NCBI RefSeq assembly: GCF_030444335.1
Contig: NZ_CP128595.1
Coordinates: 1,736,001 to 1,800,000, forward strand
Length of the DNA stretch: 64,000 bases
Source: Polaribacter huanghezhanensis
GTDB lineage: Bacteria; Bacteroidota; Bacteroidia; Flavobacteriales; Flavobacteriaceae
Reading direction: 5' to 3'
Positions 23,577-33,157 of this stretch are shown piece by piece (the first letter of the stretch is position 1; each line of letters starts with the position of its first letter). The position numbers and the translations under genes are program-made. A model generated the notes under the pieces. That model saw only the letters and a program-made list of their open reading frames with translations, had not been told where the DNA came from and made no database searches.

Positions 23577-24755
23577 TTAAAAAACCTGTGAACAAACGAG
23601 TACTTTTAAACGTTCGTTTTTTAAGGTTGTAAAAAATAAATACTGAGAACCGCCGTCTTTAATTTTTATTTTTTTTCTGATTTGTGCAACAGTTTCTGGA
23701 AAATTTCTAGTCGTTATATTTGCCTTATTTTCTTTTAAATATTTTTTAATTTCTTTTTTATTGTACTGACAACTATTTTCAACCAAAAAAGTTCTTCCTG
23801 GGAATTCAATTAAATTATCTGAAGTATATAAATGAGAATGTGGATGTAATTTTTCTAGATTTAATTGAAGGCTTATTTCGTGAAATCCGCCTGATTTTAA
23901 AATGGCAGCATTGGGCTCGTATACATATTTTTTTGGTTCAGAATATTCTGATATATTGTTTTTAATATATTGAAAATCAAATATTTGAATAGTATTTCTA
24001 CTGTAATTGATTGTTTTAATTTGAATGCTTTCTTTGTAGTATTTTTCCAATACAAAGAGCAATTCTTTTACTTCATTTGCAACAGCAACAACGTGAATTT
24101 CTTTTACAAAATCTAATTCATCTATCGTTTTTGAAATGTCTAAAATCGGTGAATTCTTAATCAATATGTTATTTGATTTAGAAAAGAATAAGGTTAGATT
24201 CTCAGGAACGTTTGGTAAACAGTCTTTTAACAAAAAAACTTTTTTATCTACAGAATCTCGCCTTGAAGGATCGATATATATCCAATCGTATTTTTCAGAA
24301 GCATTTTTTAAATAGTCAATTCCGTCTCCAGAAATTAGTTGAATTTCATCAATTTTTAATTGTTGATAATTGTTGTTAACAATTGTTGATAAGTTTGCAT
24401 CTAATTCACAGTGAATTACTTCACTTGTTTTTTTAGCAAAATAATATGCATCTACACCAAAACCTCCCGTAATATCAATGACTGAATCTCCCGTAATTAT
24501 TGATGATTTGTACTTTGCGGTAACTTCAGAAGAGGTTTGTTCTATATTGACTTTTGCTGGATAATAGATGTTTTTTGTTTCGAACCAAATTGGTAGTTTT
24601 TTCTCACATTTCTTCTTAGAAACGATTTGTGTTGCCAATTCTTGAACAGAAACAGATTTAAACGGACTTCCTTTAAATAACAATTTAGAAATATTGGTAT
24701 TTAAATTGTCACTAATAAATTGTTGTACGTCTGGATGTAAAATAGCTGGATTCAA
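23577..24755 (-). CDS. Class I SAM-dependent methyltransferase with THUMP-like domain
   Basis: The 392-aa protein has an N-terminal helical region, a Rossmann methyltransferase domain (SAM motif I SVIDITGGFGVDAYYFAK at about 91-108; acidic YIDPSRRDS at about 155-163) and a C-terminal THUMP-like domain with PNAAILKSGGFHEISLQL. Proteins of this layout are widespread in Bacteroidota and are thought to act on RNA; the target is unknown. It ends 13 bp before the AI-2E-family transporter start codon read from the other side, so the two are probably one transcript, with the transporter first. Confidence 0.85.
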   Translation of the reverse strand: MNPAILHPDVQQFISDNLNTNISKLLFKGSPFKSVSVQELATQIVSKKKCEKKLPIWFETKNIYYPAKVNIEQTSSEVTAKYKSSIITGDSVIDITGGFGVDAYYFAKKTSEVIHCELDANLSTIVNNNYQQLKIDEIQLISGDGIDYLKNASEKYDWIYIDPSRRDSVDKKVFLLKDCLPNVPENLTLFFSKSNNILIKNSPILDISKTIDELDFVKEIHVVAVANEVKELLFVLEKYYKESIQIKTINYSRNTIQIFDFQYIKNNISEYSEPKKYVYEPNAAILKSGGFHEISLQLNLEKLHPHSHLYTSDNLIEFPGRTFLVENSCQYNKKEIKKYLKENKANITTRNFPETVAQIRKKIKIKDGGSQYLFFTTLKNERLKVLVCSQVF

Positions 24756-24768
24756 AAAAACAAGATTT

Positions 24769-25851
24769 TTAAATATCTTTTGTCAATGATTTGACAATCT
24801 TATTATCGGCTAAAAACTCTTTTAAAATCACTTTTATCGCTGTATATAAAGGCACAGCAGTAATCATTCCAACAACACCAAATAACAATCCTCCAATAAT
24901 AATAATTAAGAAAATTTCTAACGGATGCGATTTAGTGGTTTTAGAAAATATAATTGGCTGACTGAAGAAGTTATCTACTATTTGTGCAATAAAATAACCA
25001 ATCATTACATACAACGTTGTTGGTAAAATTTCTGTTTGAAAATCTTGACCTAAATTACTAGACATGGATAATAAGAACATAATTACGGCACCAATCATTG
25101 GTCCGATGTATGGAATTAAATTTAACAACGCACACAAAAATGCAATGACCACCGCATTTTTAATTCCGAAAATTAACAGGGTTATTGTATAGAGAACAAA
25201 TAGAATTGAGATTTGCAGCACCAAACCGATAAAATATCTAGATAGTAAATTGTTGATGGTTTCTGTTGATTTTGAAAATTTGTTTTCACTCTTACTAGGT
25301 AAAATGGTAAGAATTGCATTCATTAATAATTGACTGTCTTTCATAAAGAAAAAAGAAATAAACAACACAGAAAATAAGCCAACACTTAAAGACCCTAAGG
25401 CACTTACAACAGAATTTAATAAATTTGGAATCGCTTGAAAACTAGATAAAAAATCAACATTTTTTAATTTTGATACTAAATTAATGTCTCTAGAAGCAAA
25501 ATAATTGTTTACTTGATTGATGACATCCTGTAAGTTTTGCAATAATTTATCTGTATGTAACAAAGACAAACTTTCTCCTTGTTCTATTACTAACGGAATA
25601 AACATTCTGATAATTCCGACAAGAAAACTCACTAAAATCACCATAGTTGTTATTACGGCGACGGTGTTTGGAAGCTTCAATCTTCGTTTTAAAAAACGAA
25701 TGATTGGTCTAGCTATTAAAGAGATTACAGCTGCAATAATTACATAAACAATGACAGACTGTATTAAATATAAAAAATAGAGTAGTAGTGCAATTCCTAA
25801 AATAATTGCAACCGCTTTTAAGATTCCGTTTGAGATATTTTTCGAATTCAT
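24769..25851 (-). CDS. AI-2E family transporter (PerM-like permease)
   Basis: The 360-aa integral membrane protein has about eight hydrophobic segments. The family pattern is an N-terminal pair (about 12-45), a third segment at about 62-84, a soluble stretch (about 85-145), then a C-terminal group with the conserved LIPYIGPMIGA (about 243-253) and FSQPIIFSKTTKSHPLEIFL. Family members export small molecules or ions; autoinducer-2 transport is shown only for a few, so the substrate is open. Confidence 0.9.
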   Translation of the reverse strand: MNSKNISNGILKAVAIILGIALLLYFLYLIQSVIVYVIIAAVISLIARPIIRFLKRRLKLPNTVAVITTMVILVSFLVGIIRMFIPLVIEQGESLSLLHTDKLLQNLQDVINQVNNYFASRDINLVSKLKNVDFLSSFQAIPNLLNSVVSALGSLSVGLFSVLFISFFFMKDSQLLMNAILTILPSKSENKFSKSTETINNLLSRYFIGLVLQISILFVLYTITLLIFGIKNAVVIAFLCALLNLIPYIGPMIGAVIMFLLSMSSNLGQDFQTEILPTTLYVMIGYFIAQIVDNFFSQPIIFSKTTKSHPLEIFLIIIIGGLLFGVVGMITAVPLYTAIKVILKEFLADNKIVKSLTKDI

Positions 25852-25867
25852 ATTGTAAAGATACCTT

Positions 25868-27145
25868 TTAATTAAATGCTTTTACATCTCCCATACTCAA
25901 TTTTCCGCCGCTAGAAAAGGTATGGTTTTTTGGTAATAAAGTTCCTGATTCAGTAGTAAACCAATCATCCCAAGTTGCAGGAACTTGATCCATTTTCATG
26001 CTTGGTACTGTCATTAAAAATTGTATTGGTAAAAAAGCATCATTGACAATCCAAATATAAGAATCTCCAGGCGTTGAGCCACCAGTGGTGTATTTTACTT
26101 TTAAAGCCTCTTTTCCATCGATATTTACAATGTTTCTAATAATTCCATTTTCAAAAAGTTTGTGGGGTGCAACGAGCCAAAAATTGTCGTTATTAAAAAT
26201 AGCTTCTGCTTTTTTTACAATTTCATTTTTGTTTTCTGTGCTTTCTTTTTCGTCAATAAAAACGGTGCTTTTTTCTATGTTATTTGTGTGTAAAATCACT
26301 TTATTATTATCCCAACTAACTTCTACAATATGTTTTTGTTTATCCCATTTAAAAAAGCGTTTTCCTCTAAAACTCCATTCGATGTAGCGTGTTTTTTTAT
26401 ACGCTTCGTGCTTAATTGTTTTTAGAATTTTATGCGCCAATGCATCTGCTTTTGGATTTGATGCTTTTACATCTCCCATCTTTAATTCTACTCCAAACAA
26501 ACTCATTTTGTGTTTTATGGGTAATTGAAATCCTGCTGCTGTTGTTTTCCAATCGCTCCAAGAAGCTTCAATTCCGCCAATCGGAATACTACTTGTCCAC
26601 ATTTTAAAACTTGTCGGAAAACCTTCTTCATTTAAGATCCATAAATAAGAATCTCCAGGCGTTGATCCGCCAGAAGTGTATGTAATTAACAAAGCATCTT
26701 TTTCGTTGTGTTTTACAATGCTTCTTTCTACGCCAGTATCAAAAACTTTAAACGGAGCCACCAACCAAAAACTATCATTATTAAAATAATTGGTTGCTTG
26801 TTGAATTAATTGCTGATTTTCGGTGTTGATATCTGAAACAAATACTACAGATTTTTCTGGTTGTTTTGTGTGTAAAATCACCTTGTTTTTATCCCAAGAA
26901 ACTTCAACAATATTTTCAGATTTATACCATTTGTAAAAATGTTTCCCTCTAAACCTCCATTCTAAAACTTCTGTGTTTTTATACGCTTCGTAGTTTAAAG
27001 CTTTCATCATTTTTGTAGCCAAAGCTTCTGCTTTTTCACTTTTAATTCCGGTAGGTAAACTTTCATTATTTGCTACATAAAAAATGGCACCAACTATAAT
27101 TAGCAGCGCCAAAATTAATCCTATTGCTTTTAAAATTTTTTTCAT
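25868..27145 (-). CDS. Membrane-anchored protein with a tandemly duplicated unknown domain
   Basis: The 425-aa protein has an N-terminal membrane anchor or signal (about 4-26) and two copies of one domain of about 195 residues (about 38-230 and 232-424). Matching landmarks in each copy are FRGKHFYKW / FRGKRFFKW, NKVILHTKQ / NKVILHTNN, FWLVAPFKVFD / FWLVAPHKLFE, GGSTPGDSYLWI / GGSTPGDSYIWI and MGDVKASN / MGDVKAFN. I recognise no named family. The beta-rich pattern and envelope signal recall lipid-binding LolA-like folds, and distantly the lipoprotein at 60620. It is transcribed from the minus strand before the transporter. Confidence 0.7.
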   Translation of the reverse strand: MKKILKAIGLILALLIIVGAIFYVANNESLPTGIKSEKAEALATKMMKALNYEAYKNTEVLEWRFRGKHFYKWYKSENIVEVSWDKNKVILHTKQPEKSVVFVSDINTENQQLIQQATNYFNNDSFWLVAPFKVFDTGVERSIVKHNEKDALLITYTSGGSTPGDSYLWILNEEGFPTSFKMWTSSIPIGGIEASWSDWKTTAAGFQLPIKHKMSLFGVELKMGDVKASNPKADALAHKILKTIKHEAYKKTRYIEWSFRGKRFFKWDKQKHIVEVSWDNNKVILHTNNIEKSTVFIDEKESTENKNEIVKKAEAIFNNDNFWLVAPHKLFENGIIRNIVNIDGKEALKVKYTTGGSTPGDSYIWIVNDAFLPIQFLMTVPSMKMDQVPATWDDWFTTESGTLLPKNHTFSSGGKLSMGDVKAFN

Positions 27146-27180
27146 TTTGATTATAACTTGCTTAGAAAGCTAATTTACCA

Positions 27181-27840
27181 TTATTTATTTGCATTATAGT
27201 AATCCAAAATATGTTTTGGTATTTCCATGTCTTTTGGCAAGTCTTTATCTGGAATTGGGTATTCTGCTGTTTGTTTTAGTGGCATTAATCCAGCCCAAAT
27301 TGGCAAACCAATATCTTCCTTCTCATCCACAACACCAACATCTCTAATTTTTGCGGCAGCAGTTTCTATAGTAAATTCTACCACTAAAGTTCTATCAAAT
27401 TCTTCTTGATTCATTTCTCTAACTCCGTCCCAACGACCAGGCATCATATGGTCCATAAAACATAATAAAGCAGCTTCTTTTTCTGCTTTTTCTTCAATTT
27501 TTTTAACAGGACCAAATAACGTTGCAGATCTGTAATTTACAGAATGATGAAATCCAGAACGCGCTAAAACCAACGCATCTAAATGCATCACAGTCATGCT
27601 CATTTCTTTGGCTTCTAATAATGATAGTAACATTCTGTTTGCTTGCGAACCGTGTAAATAAATTTTATTCTCTTTTCTTCCGTAAGCCATCGGAATTGAA
27701 ATTGCTTTTCCTTCAAAAACATAACTTACAAAGCCAATAAATCCCGCATCTAAAATGGTGTTGATTTTCTCAACATCATAGGTTGCTCTAATCTGACCTC
27801 GCTTTACACGATTTAGTTTTGATTTAGAATACTCTTTCAT
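27181..27840 (-). CDS. Pyridoxamine 5'-phosphate oxidase-like FMN-binding split-barrel protein
   Basis: The 219-aa protein matches the NimA/PPOX-like split beta-barrel: a VKRGQIRATYDVEKINTILD start, the segment IPMAYGRKENKIYLHGSQANRML and DALVLARSGFHHSVNYRSATLFG. Members bind FMN or F420 and reduce varied substrates, or are antioxidant proteins; the substrate is unknown here. It is 2 bp from the DinB-family gene on the same strand, so the pair is co-transcribed. Confidence 0.85.
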   Translation of the reverse strand: MKEYSKSKLNRVKRGQIRATYDVEKINTILDAGFIGFVSYVFEGKAISIPMAYGRKENKIYLHGSQANRMLLSLLEAKEMSMTVMHLDALVLARSGFHHSVNYRSATLFGPVKKIEEKAEKEAALLCFMDHMMPGRWDGVREMNQEEFDRTLVVEFTIETAAAKIRDVGVVDEKEDIGLPIWAGLMPLKQTAEYPIPDKDLPKDMEIPKHILDYYNANK

Positions 27841-27842
27841 TT

Positions 27843-28361
27843 TTATAAGTAACGTTCTTTAATGATGTTTGTATGATGTATGTCATGTCCTAAAACGATA
27901 TATGCAGCAGCTCTAGCACTCACAATTCCTCCATTTGCATTGCCAACAAAGCTCAAATTTTTTTCTGATAAACTTTTAAGTAATGAAATAAAATTATTTC
28001 TGTTTAATGAGAACTCTTCAAGAATTTGTTCTTTCGTTTTTGAATTTGCTTCAGACGGAATTACATATTCATCTTGGTCATATCCAGCTAATTCGGTTTT
28101 GTCGTTTCTAGCAATTCTAAAACATCTGTACATAAATACACGTTCTGTGTCAATTAAATGTTGAAGCACTTCAATAATGCTCCATTTTTCTGGTTGATAA
28201 CGATAGGTTAGTTTTTCATCTGGAATGGCATTGATGAAATCTTCCATCATTTTTTTGCCTTTATAATAACCATCAATTAATTCTGTATTATCATCTAGCA
28301 AACCAATATAATTTGCGTAATATTCGTTGTATTCTTCTTGTTTTATGTCAGATTTTATCAT
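27843..28361 (-). CDS. DinB family protein
   Basis: The 172-aa four-helix protein fits the DinB/YfiT metalloenzyme fold: WSIIEVLQHLIDTERVFMYR and the C-terminal ARAAAYIVLGHDIHHTNIIKERY supply the usual His ligands. Members act as thiol or other transferases, for example on bacillithiol, but function cannot be fixed from sequence. It is the first gene of a two-gene unit with the split-barrel protein. Confidence 0.85.
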   Translation of the reverse strand: MIKSDIKQEEYNEYYANYIGLLDDNTELIDGYYKGKKMMEDFINAIPDEKLTYRYQPEKWSIIEVLQHLIDTERVFMYRCFRIARNDKTELAGYDQDEYVIPSEANSKTKEQILEEFSLNRNNFISLLKSLSEKNLSFVGNANGGIVSARAAAYIVLGHDIHHTNIIKERYL

Positions 28362-28426
28362 GATTGTTTTTTTAGAGTCTCAAAATTGCAGATTTACAAA
28401 GACATATCAAAAGTATTTTTTGATTA

Positions 28427-29293
28427 TTAATTTTTACTTGGAAAAATCTTCCTAAATTTTTTAGGCAATTCTTTTGTGATTGAAATCTTTTCTTGCGTAA
28501 AAGGATGTGTAAATTCTAAGGAAGAAGCGTGTAAATACAAACCATTTCCTTTTAAAATTAATTCGTTATTTCCGTATTCTTTGTCGCCCAAAATCTGATT
28601 CCCAAATACTGATAAATGAATTCTTAATTGATGTTTTCTCCCCGTTTTTGGAGATAATTTTACCAAGTTTAAAAAGTCAAATCGTTTTGAAATAACGGTT
28701 TCTACAACTTCAAAAAGAGTTTCCGATGCTTTGTTTTCAATTGGGCTGTTAATGTTACCCAATGATTTCATTTTGCCAATACAAACGGCGTAATATGTTT
28801 TTTGAATTTCTTTATTTTCAAACAGTTTGCTCAATATATGTATGGACGAACTTGTTTTTCCGATTAACAGAACTCCAGATGTTGGGTAATCTAATCTGTG
28901 AATGGGTTGTGGTTTTACGGCGTCAATTTGAGCACTTTTTTGTAGATTTTGTGTCAATGCGTTGGCAATGGTTACAAATTTATTTCCGCTCACTAAAATT
29001 CCAGCTGGTTTATAGATAATGGCTAAATAATCATCTTCAAACAACACTTCTAACGGAAGCTCTAATCGTTTATATTCAGTTTCACTTTCTGCGGAAAACA
29101 ATTCGATAGTTTCTCCTCCGCAAATAAAAAGTGCGGTAGAAGCCAACTTTCCGTTTACAAAAACTAGTTCTTTTTTGATGGCTTTTTTAATTCCAGATTT
29201 GGTCGGAATGGTATTGAAAATTCCAACTGCATATTCTTGTAACCGAATGGGTTGTTCTACTTGAATTGCTGTGTGAGTTTCTATGATTTTCAA
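28427..29293 (-). CDS. RluA family RNA pseudouridine synthase
   Basis: The 288-aa protein has a short N-terminal S4-like region (about 15-70) and an RluA catalytic domain with HRLDYPTSGVLL, in which Asp135 is the catalytic aspartate, followed by KTYYAVCIGK and TGRKHQLRIHL. It isomerises uridines in rRNA or tRNA; the target position is not predictable. It lies downstream of the large S41 protease gene, separated by a terminator. Confidence 0.92.
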   Translation of the reverse strand: MKIIETHTAIQVEQPIRLQEYAVGIFNTIPTKSGIKKAIKKELVFVNGKLASTALFICGGETIELFSAESETEYKRLELPLEVLFEDDYLAIIYKPAGILVSGNKFVTIANALTQNLQKSAQIDAVKPQPIHRLDYPTSGVLLIGKTSSSIHILSKLFENKEIQKTYYAVCIGKMKSLGNINSPIENKASETLFEVVETVISKRFDFLNLVKLSPKTGRKHQLRIHLSVFGNQILGDKEYGNNELILKGNGLYLHASSLEFTHPFTQEKISITKELPKKFRKIFPSKN

Positions 29294-29294
29294 G

Positions 29295-29327
29295 ATTAAA
29301 AAATGTATTCCCGCTTTCGCGGGAATA
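29295..29327 (-). terminator. Terminator of the tricorn-like protease gene
   Basis: On the minus strand a 9-bp stem TATTCCCGC / GCGGGAATA encloses a GAAA tetraloop and is followed by CATTTTTTAATC. The stem is unusually GC-rich for this window. Confidence 0.75.
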
Positions 29328-29338
29328 GTATTTACTGT

Positions 29339-32300
29339 TTAGTTATCTTTTTTATACCCTTTTGGTCTTTTAGAGCGAATAGGAGCTTTAGGCTCAGGTT
29401 TTAATTGGAATTCGTTTCCTTTTAACAAACGCAATGCTTCTTTTACCGCGGCTTGTAATTGAGGGTCATTTCCTTGTAAAACGCTTTTAGGGTCTTGAAT
29501 TACTTCAATATCTGGGGCAACTCCATCACCTTCAACAGCCCATTTTCCATCAACATCAAAGAATCCACCACGCGGAGCAACCATTCTTCCTCCATCAATA
29601 AAACTAGGTGTATCCCAAGTTCCAACTAATCCACCCCAAGTTCTTGTGCCAACTATAGGGCCTAATTTTTTTACTTTAAACATGTATGGTAGTAAATCTC
29701 CTCCAGAACCTGCACGTTCGTTAATGATCATCACTTTTGGTCCCCAAATACCTGCCATTGGAGTAGTCCATGGCCTATGGTCATTTGCTTTACTATTGAA
29801 ATATCCAACAACTTCTCTAGACATAATATCGATCATATAATCTGCAGCAGATCCGCCACCATTATTACGTTCGTCAATTATAACCCCTTTTTTATCCTGT
29901 TGAGAAAAATAATAACGATTAAACGATGTAAATCCACCACCACCAGTATTTGGAACATATACATAGGCTAGTTTACCCTTAGAAAGTTGGTCAACTTTTC
30001 TTCTATTTCCTTCTATCCAATCTATAGTTCTTAAACCTCTTTCACTGGAAACCGGTTTTATTAAAACAGTTTTTGCGCCAACAGATGATGGTTTCGAGTT
30101 CACTTTAATATAAATTTCTCTTCCTGCAGTTTGTTCTAACAATTGATAAGGATTCATATTAGATGTTAATGTAATTCCATTGATTTCTAATAAATAATCT
30201 CCAACATTTACATTCGTTCCTGGTAAGCCTAAGGGGCTATAAATATTAGGGTTCCAGCGCTCTCCTTTATAAATTTTTGCAAAACGATATTTTCCTTTAC
30301 TCTTTTCAAAATCTGCACCCAAAAGTCCAACAGGAACTCTTTTTATATTTGGTAAATCTCCCCCAGAAACATAGGAATGTCCGATGGCAATTTCACCACT
30401 CATAATATCTACAACATAGTTCAAATCGGTTCTGTGTCTTACATGATCTATCCAGGGTGAATACCATTTGTAAACATCATCCCAAGGTGCACCATGAGTA
30501 TTGTCTACATATAAGAAATCACGCATATATCTCCACCCTTCTTTAAAGATTTGATGAGCCTCAGCTTTTGGATCTACTTTTATTTTTATATTAGTTTTCA
30601 ATCCGTCTTTACCTGGTTTCGTGGGTGATTTACTACTCACCAAACTCCAACTTCCACTTTTAGAAAGTAAGATTGAGTTTCTATCTTCGGAAGCCACCAT
30701 TGACGAAACCCCTTTAGCAAATTCGGTTGCTTTTTCTTTAGCAACATCATAACTATAGACAGTTAACCCAGGAGCATTTGGAACATTTTCAGCCACAAAA
30801 ACTGTATTCTTAGGTCCCTTCATTAATGCGGCATAATTCCTAGCAGGTAATTTTAAAACCACAGCTCTCTCAAACAATCCATTCTCATCTATTGTAACGA
30901 CAATATCTTTTTTGTCTTTTGAAGCGTCTTTCTTTTTCTTTTCTTCTTCATCGGTTTGTGGCAAGTTAGGCGATTTGTCTGCAGAATTTAATACGACGGC
31001 ATATAAACTTCTAGTGACACTCGAGTCAAAAGAACTCATATCTAACCAACCCGATTGTAATCCGTAATCTGTACTTGCTAAAGTATAAATATATTTACCC
31101 GATGCGTCCCAAACTGGACTAATAGCATCTGCAATTGGATCTGTAATTTGAATTGTTTTTTTAGTGCTTATTTGATACGCATAAATAGACTTAAAATGAC
31201 TGTCGTTTTGCTTTGCATAAGCAATCCAATCGCTATCTGGAGACCATTTTGGATTCATGGATCTATCTGGATGAGCATACCTATCTGTTGCAGCCTTAAT
31301 TGTTTTTTTTGTTTCTAAATTTAATATCCAAATATTAAAATCTGTATCTGTATATGCGATGTGTTTTCCATCTGGTGACCAATCCGGTCTGAAATAAAAC
31401 GTAGGGTTTGGAATCTTAATTGATGTTTGATTTGCTCCGTTTTGATCAGCTATTACCAATTGATATTCTCCACTTTTATCAGAAAACCATGCTACTTGAT
31501 CTCCTTTTGGTGACCAAATTGGTGAACGATCTGCAATTCCTGAAGAATTGGAGATGTTTCTCCATGTTCCATTTTCTTTTGGAACGGTAAATATTTCACC
31601 TCTGAGTTCAAAAATGGCTCTCTTTCCATTTGGAGAAACATTTGCATTTGTAAGGTTCCTTCCTGTGGCATTCACCCAACGTGGACGCGCATAATTTAAA
31701 TCACCTTTTACACTAATGTTAAGTTGAGTTGATTTTCCTGTCGTTGGATTTAATAGATGAAGATATCCAGCTTGTTCGTATACGATTCCGTTTGAATTTG
31801 CATCCAAGTTCTTTACGTCAAACTTTTTATGAAATGTAATCTGTTTTTCTTGACTCGTTTTAATGTCGTAAGACCAAATGTTACTGGTGTAATCTCTTTC
31901 AGAAATGTAGTAAACAACTTCATTATGCCAAACAGGATTCACATGTCTCTCACCATCTTTTTGTGGAGTCCTGATTAATTTTTTCGTTTTTAAATCTACG
32001 ATCCAAATTGGCATTGCTTGTCCACCACGATAATTTCTCCATTCTGCATCCCAACTAGTAATAGGAGTATAGGCTACATATTTTCCATCTTCAGAAATTT
32101 CTCCATAAGCTGCTCTTGGAATATCGAATTTTTCTGGCATTCCACCTTCCGTAGAGATGGTATAAAATTTACTAGTTTGTGTTGGTTTCGATTCTCTTCC
32201 AGAACGAAATAAAATTTTTCCATCTGGAGTCCATCCTTGTACAAAATCACCTGTTGGATGATAGGTCAATCGTTTTGGCTCTCCACCATCAGAAGGAACT

Positions 32301-32563
32301 ACAAAAACATCTGTGTTTCCATCGTATTGCGCTGTAAAAGCAATCATTTTTCCGTCTTTGGAAAAATGAGGTTCGGATTCGTAACCATCATCACTGGTCA
32401 ATCTTATGGCATCACCGCCATTAAGAGAAGCTTTCCATAGGTCGTTGGCGTAAACAAATACAACATCTGTTTTAGAAAGTGTAGGTTGTCTTAATAAACG
32501 TGTTCCTTGTGAAAAACCTACATAGGTAATCAACAAGGCAATAAAAGAAAGAAAATTTTTCAT
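29339..32563 (-). CDS. Tricorn-like S41 family protease with beta-propellers and PDZ domain
   Basis: The start is placed at 32563, because the next segment (MKNFLSFIALLITYVGFSQG) is a clear signal peptide; an upstream in-frame ATG at 32611 would bury it. About 1074 residues follow: a WD40/PD40-type propeller region with repeated SPDGKxIAYT motifs (about 25-480), a second propeller-like region, a PDZ domain (about 790-850) and a C-terminal S41 protease domain with IDERNNGGGSAADYM and NERAGSGGDLLPYMF, where the Ser of GSGGD is probably the nucleophile. A charged linker (EEEKKKKDASKDKKD) lies near residue 545. It degrades peptides in the periplasm. Confidence 0.92.
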   Translation of the reverse strand: MKNFLSFIALLITYVGFSQGTRLLRQPTLSKTDVVFVYANDLWKASLNGGDAIRLTSDDGYESEPHFSKDGKMIAFTAQYDGNTDVFVVPSDGGEPKRLTYHPTGDFVQGWTPDGKILFRSGRESKPTQTSKFYTISTEGGMPEKFDIPRAAYGEISEDGKYVAYTPITSWDAEWRNYRGGQAMPIWIVDLKTKKLIRTPQKDGERHVNPVWHNEVVYYISERDYTSNIWSYDIKTSQEKQITFHKKFDVKNLDANSNGIVYEQAGYLHLLNPTTGKSTQLNISVKGDLNYARPRWVNATGRNLTNANVSPNGKRAIFELRGEIFTVPKENGTWRNISNSSGIADRSPIWSPKGDQVAWFSDKSGEYQLVIADQNGANQTSIKIPNPTFYFRPDWSPDGKHIAYTDTDFNIWILNLETKKTIKAATDRYAHPDRSMNPKWSPDSDWIAYAKQNDSHFKSIYAYQISTKKTIQITDPIADAISPVWDASGKYIYTLASTDYGLQSGWLDMSSFDSSVTRSLYAVVLNSADKSPNLPQTDEEEKKKKDASKDKKDIVVTIDENGLFERAVVLKLPARNYAALMKGPKNTVFVAENVPNAPGLTVYSYDVAKEKATEFAKGVSSMVASEDRNSILLSKSGSWSLVSSKSPTKPGKDGLKTNIKIKVDPKAEAHQIFKEGWRYMRDFLYVDNTHGAPWDDVYKWYSPWIDHVRHRTDLNYVVDIMSGEIAIGHSYVSGGDLPNIKRVPVGLLGADFEKSKGKYRFAKIYKGERWNPNIYSPLGLPGTNVNVGDYLLEINGITLTSNMNPYQLLEQTAGREIYIKVNSKPSSVGAKTVLIKPVSSERGLRTIDWIEGNRRKVDQLSKGKLAYVYVPNTGGGGFTSFNRYYFSQQDKKGVIIDERNNGGGSAADYMIDIMSREVVGYFNSKANDHRPWTTPMAGIWGPKVMIINERAGSGGDLLPYMFKVKKLGPIVGTRTWGGLVGTWDTPSFIDGGRMVAPRGGFFDVDGKWAVEGDGVAPDIEVIQDPKSVLQGNDPQLQAAVKEALRLLKGNEFQLKPEPKAPIRSKRPKGYKKDN

Positions 32564-32642
32564 CGGAAGTTGTTTAGTTGAATTTATAAAACTTAAAGAT
32601 AAAGAATTCAAAACGAAGACTCAAAAGTTATTTTTACCTTAC

Positions 32643-33062
32643 CTATTTTGCAAATAACTGACTCATGTCTTTAAAAGCTTTAAACTCTAAGGCATTATTT
32701 TCTGGATCTGTAAAAAACATCGTTGCTTGTTCGCCTACTTTTCCTTGGAATCTGATCGTTGGTTCAATTACAAATTGTATTTTTTCTGCTTTTAATCTTT
32801 TTGATAAATTTTGCCAATCATCCCACGTTAAAACCACCCCAAAATGCGGAACAGGAACGTCGTGTCCGTCAACAGGATTTGTAATAGATTCTTCATTGTA
32901 AATTCCGTCTTTTTGATGAATGACCAATTGATGTCCGAAGAAATTAAAATCTACCCAAGATTTAGAACTTCTTCCTTCTGTACATTGTAAAACGTCTCTG
33001 TAAAATGTTCTACACAATTCTAAATTTGTAACAGGAATTGCTAAGTGAAATGGTTGGATCAT
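32643..33062 (-). CDS. VOC family protein, paralogue of the one at 13010
   Basis: The 139-aa VOC domain protein has the N-terminal module [21 protein letters not shown] and the C-terminal metal-ligand strand [16 protein letters not shown]. It shares its layout and many residues with the 136-aa protein at 13010, so the two are paralogues. The substrate is unknown. Its upstream region contains short tandem repeats (33075-33155). Confidence 0.88.
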   Translation of the reverse strand: MIQPFHLAIPVTNLELCRTFYRDVLQCTEGRSSKSWVDFNFFGHQLVIHQKDGIYNEESITNPVDGHDVPVPHFGVVLTWDDWQNLSKRLKAEKIQFVIEPTIRFQGKVGEQATMFFTDPENNALEFKAFKDMSQLFAK

Positions 33063-33074
33063 TGTTTTAGTATT

Positions 33075-33155
33075 AAAGGTTCAAAGGTTCAAAGGTTCAA
33101 AGTGGCAAAGTTGTAAATTGATGATTGTTCACTGTTAATTGATAATTGTTCACTG
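33075..33155. repeat. Short tandem and direct repeats upstream of the VOC gene
   Basis: AAAGGTTC is repeated three times (33075-33098), followed by the degenerate AAAGTGGCAAAG. Next come two near-identical 15-mers, GATGATTGTTCACTG (33120-33134) and GATAATTGTTCACTG (33141-33155), 21 nt apart. Related TTAATTGATAACT text is found at 50050-50086. Confidence 0.75.
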
Positions 33156-33157
33156 AA

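Noticed and set aside
32564-32611. Upstream ATG for the tricorn-like protease
   Set aside because: It would place 16 residues before a textbook signal peptide; the start at 32563 is preferred.
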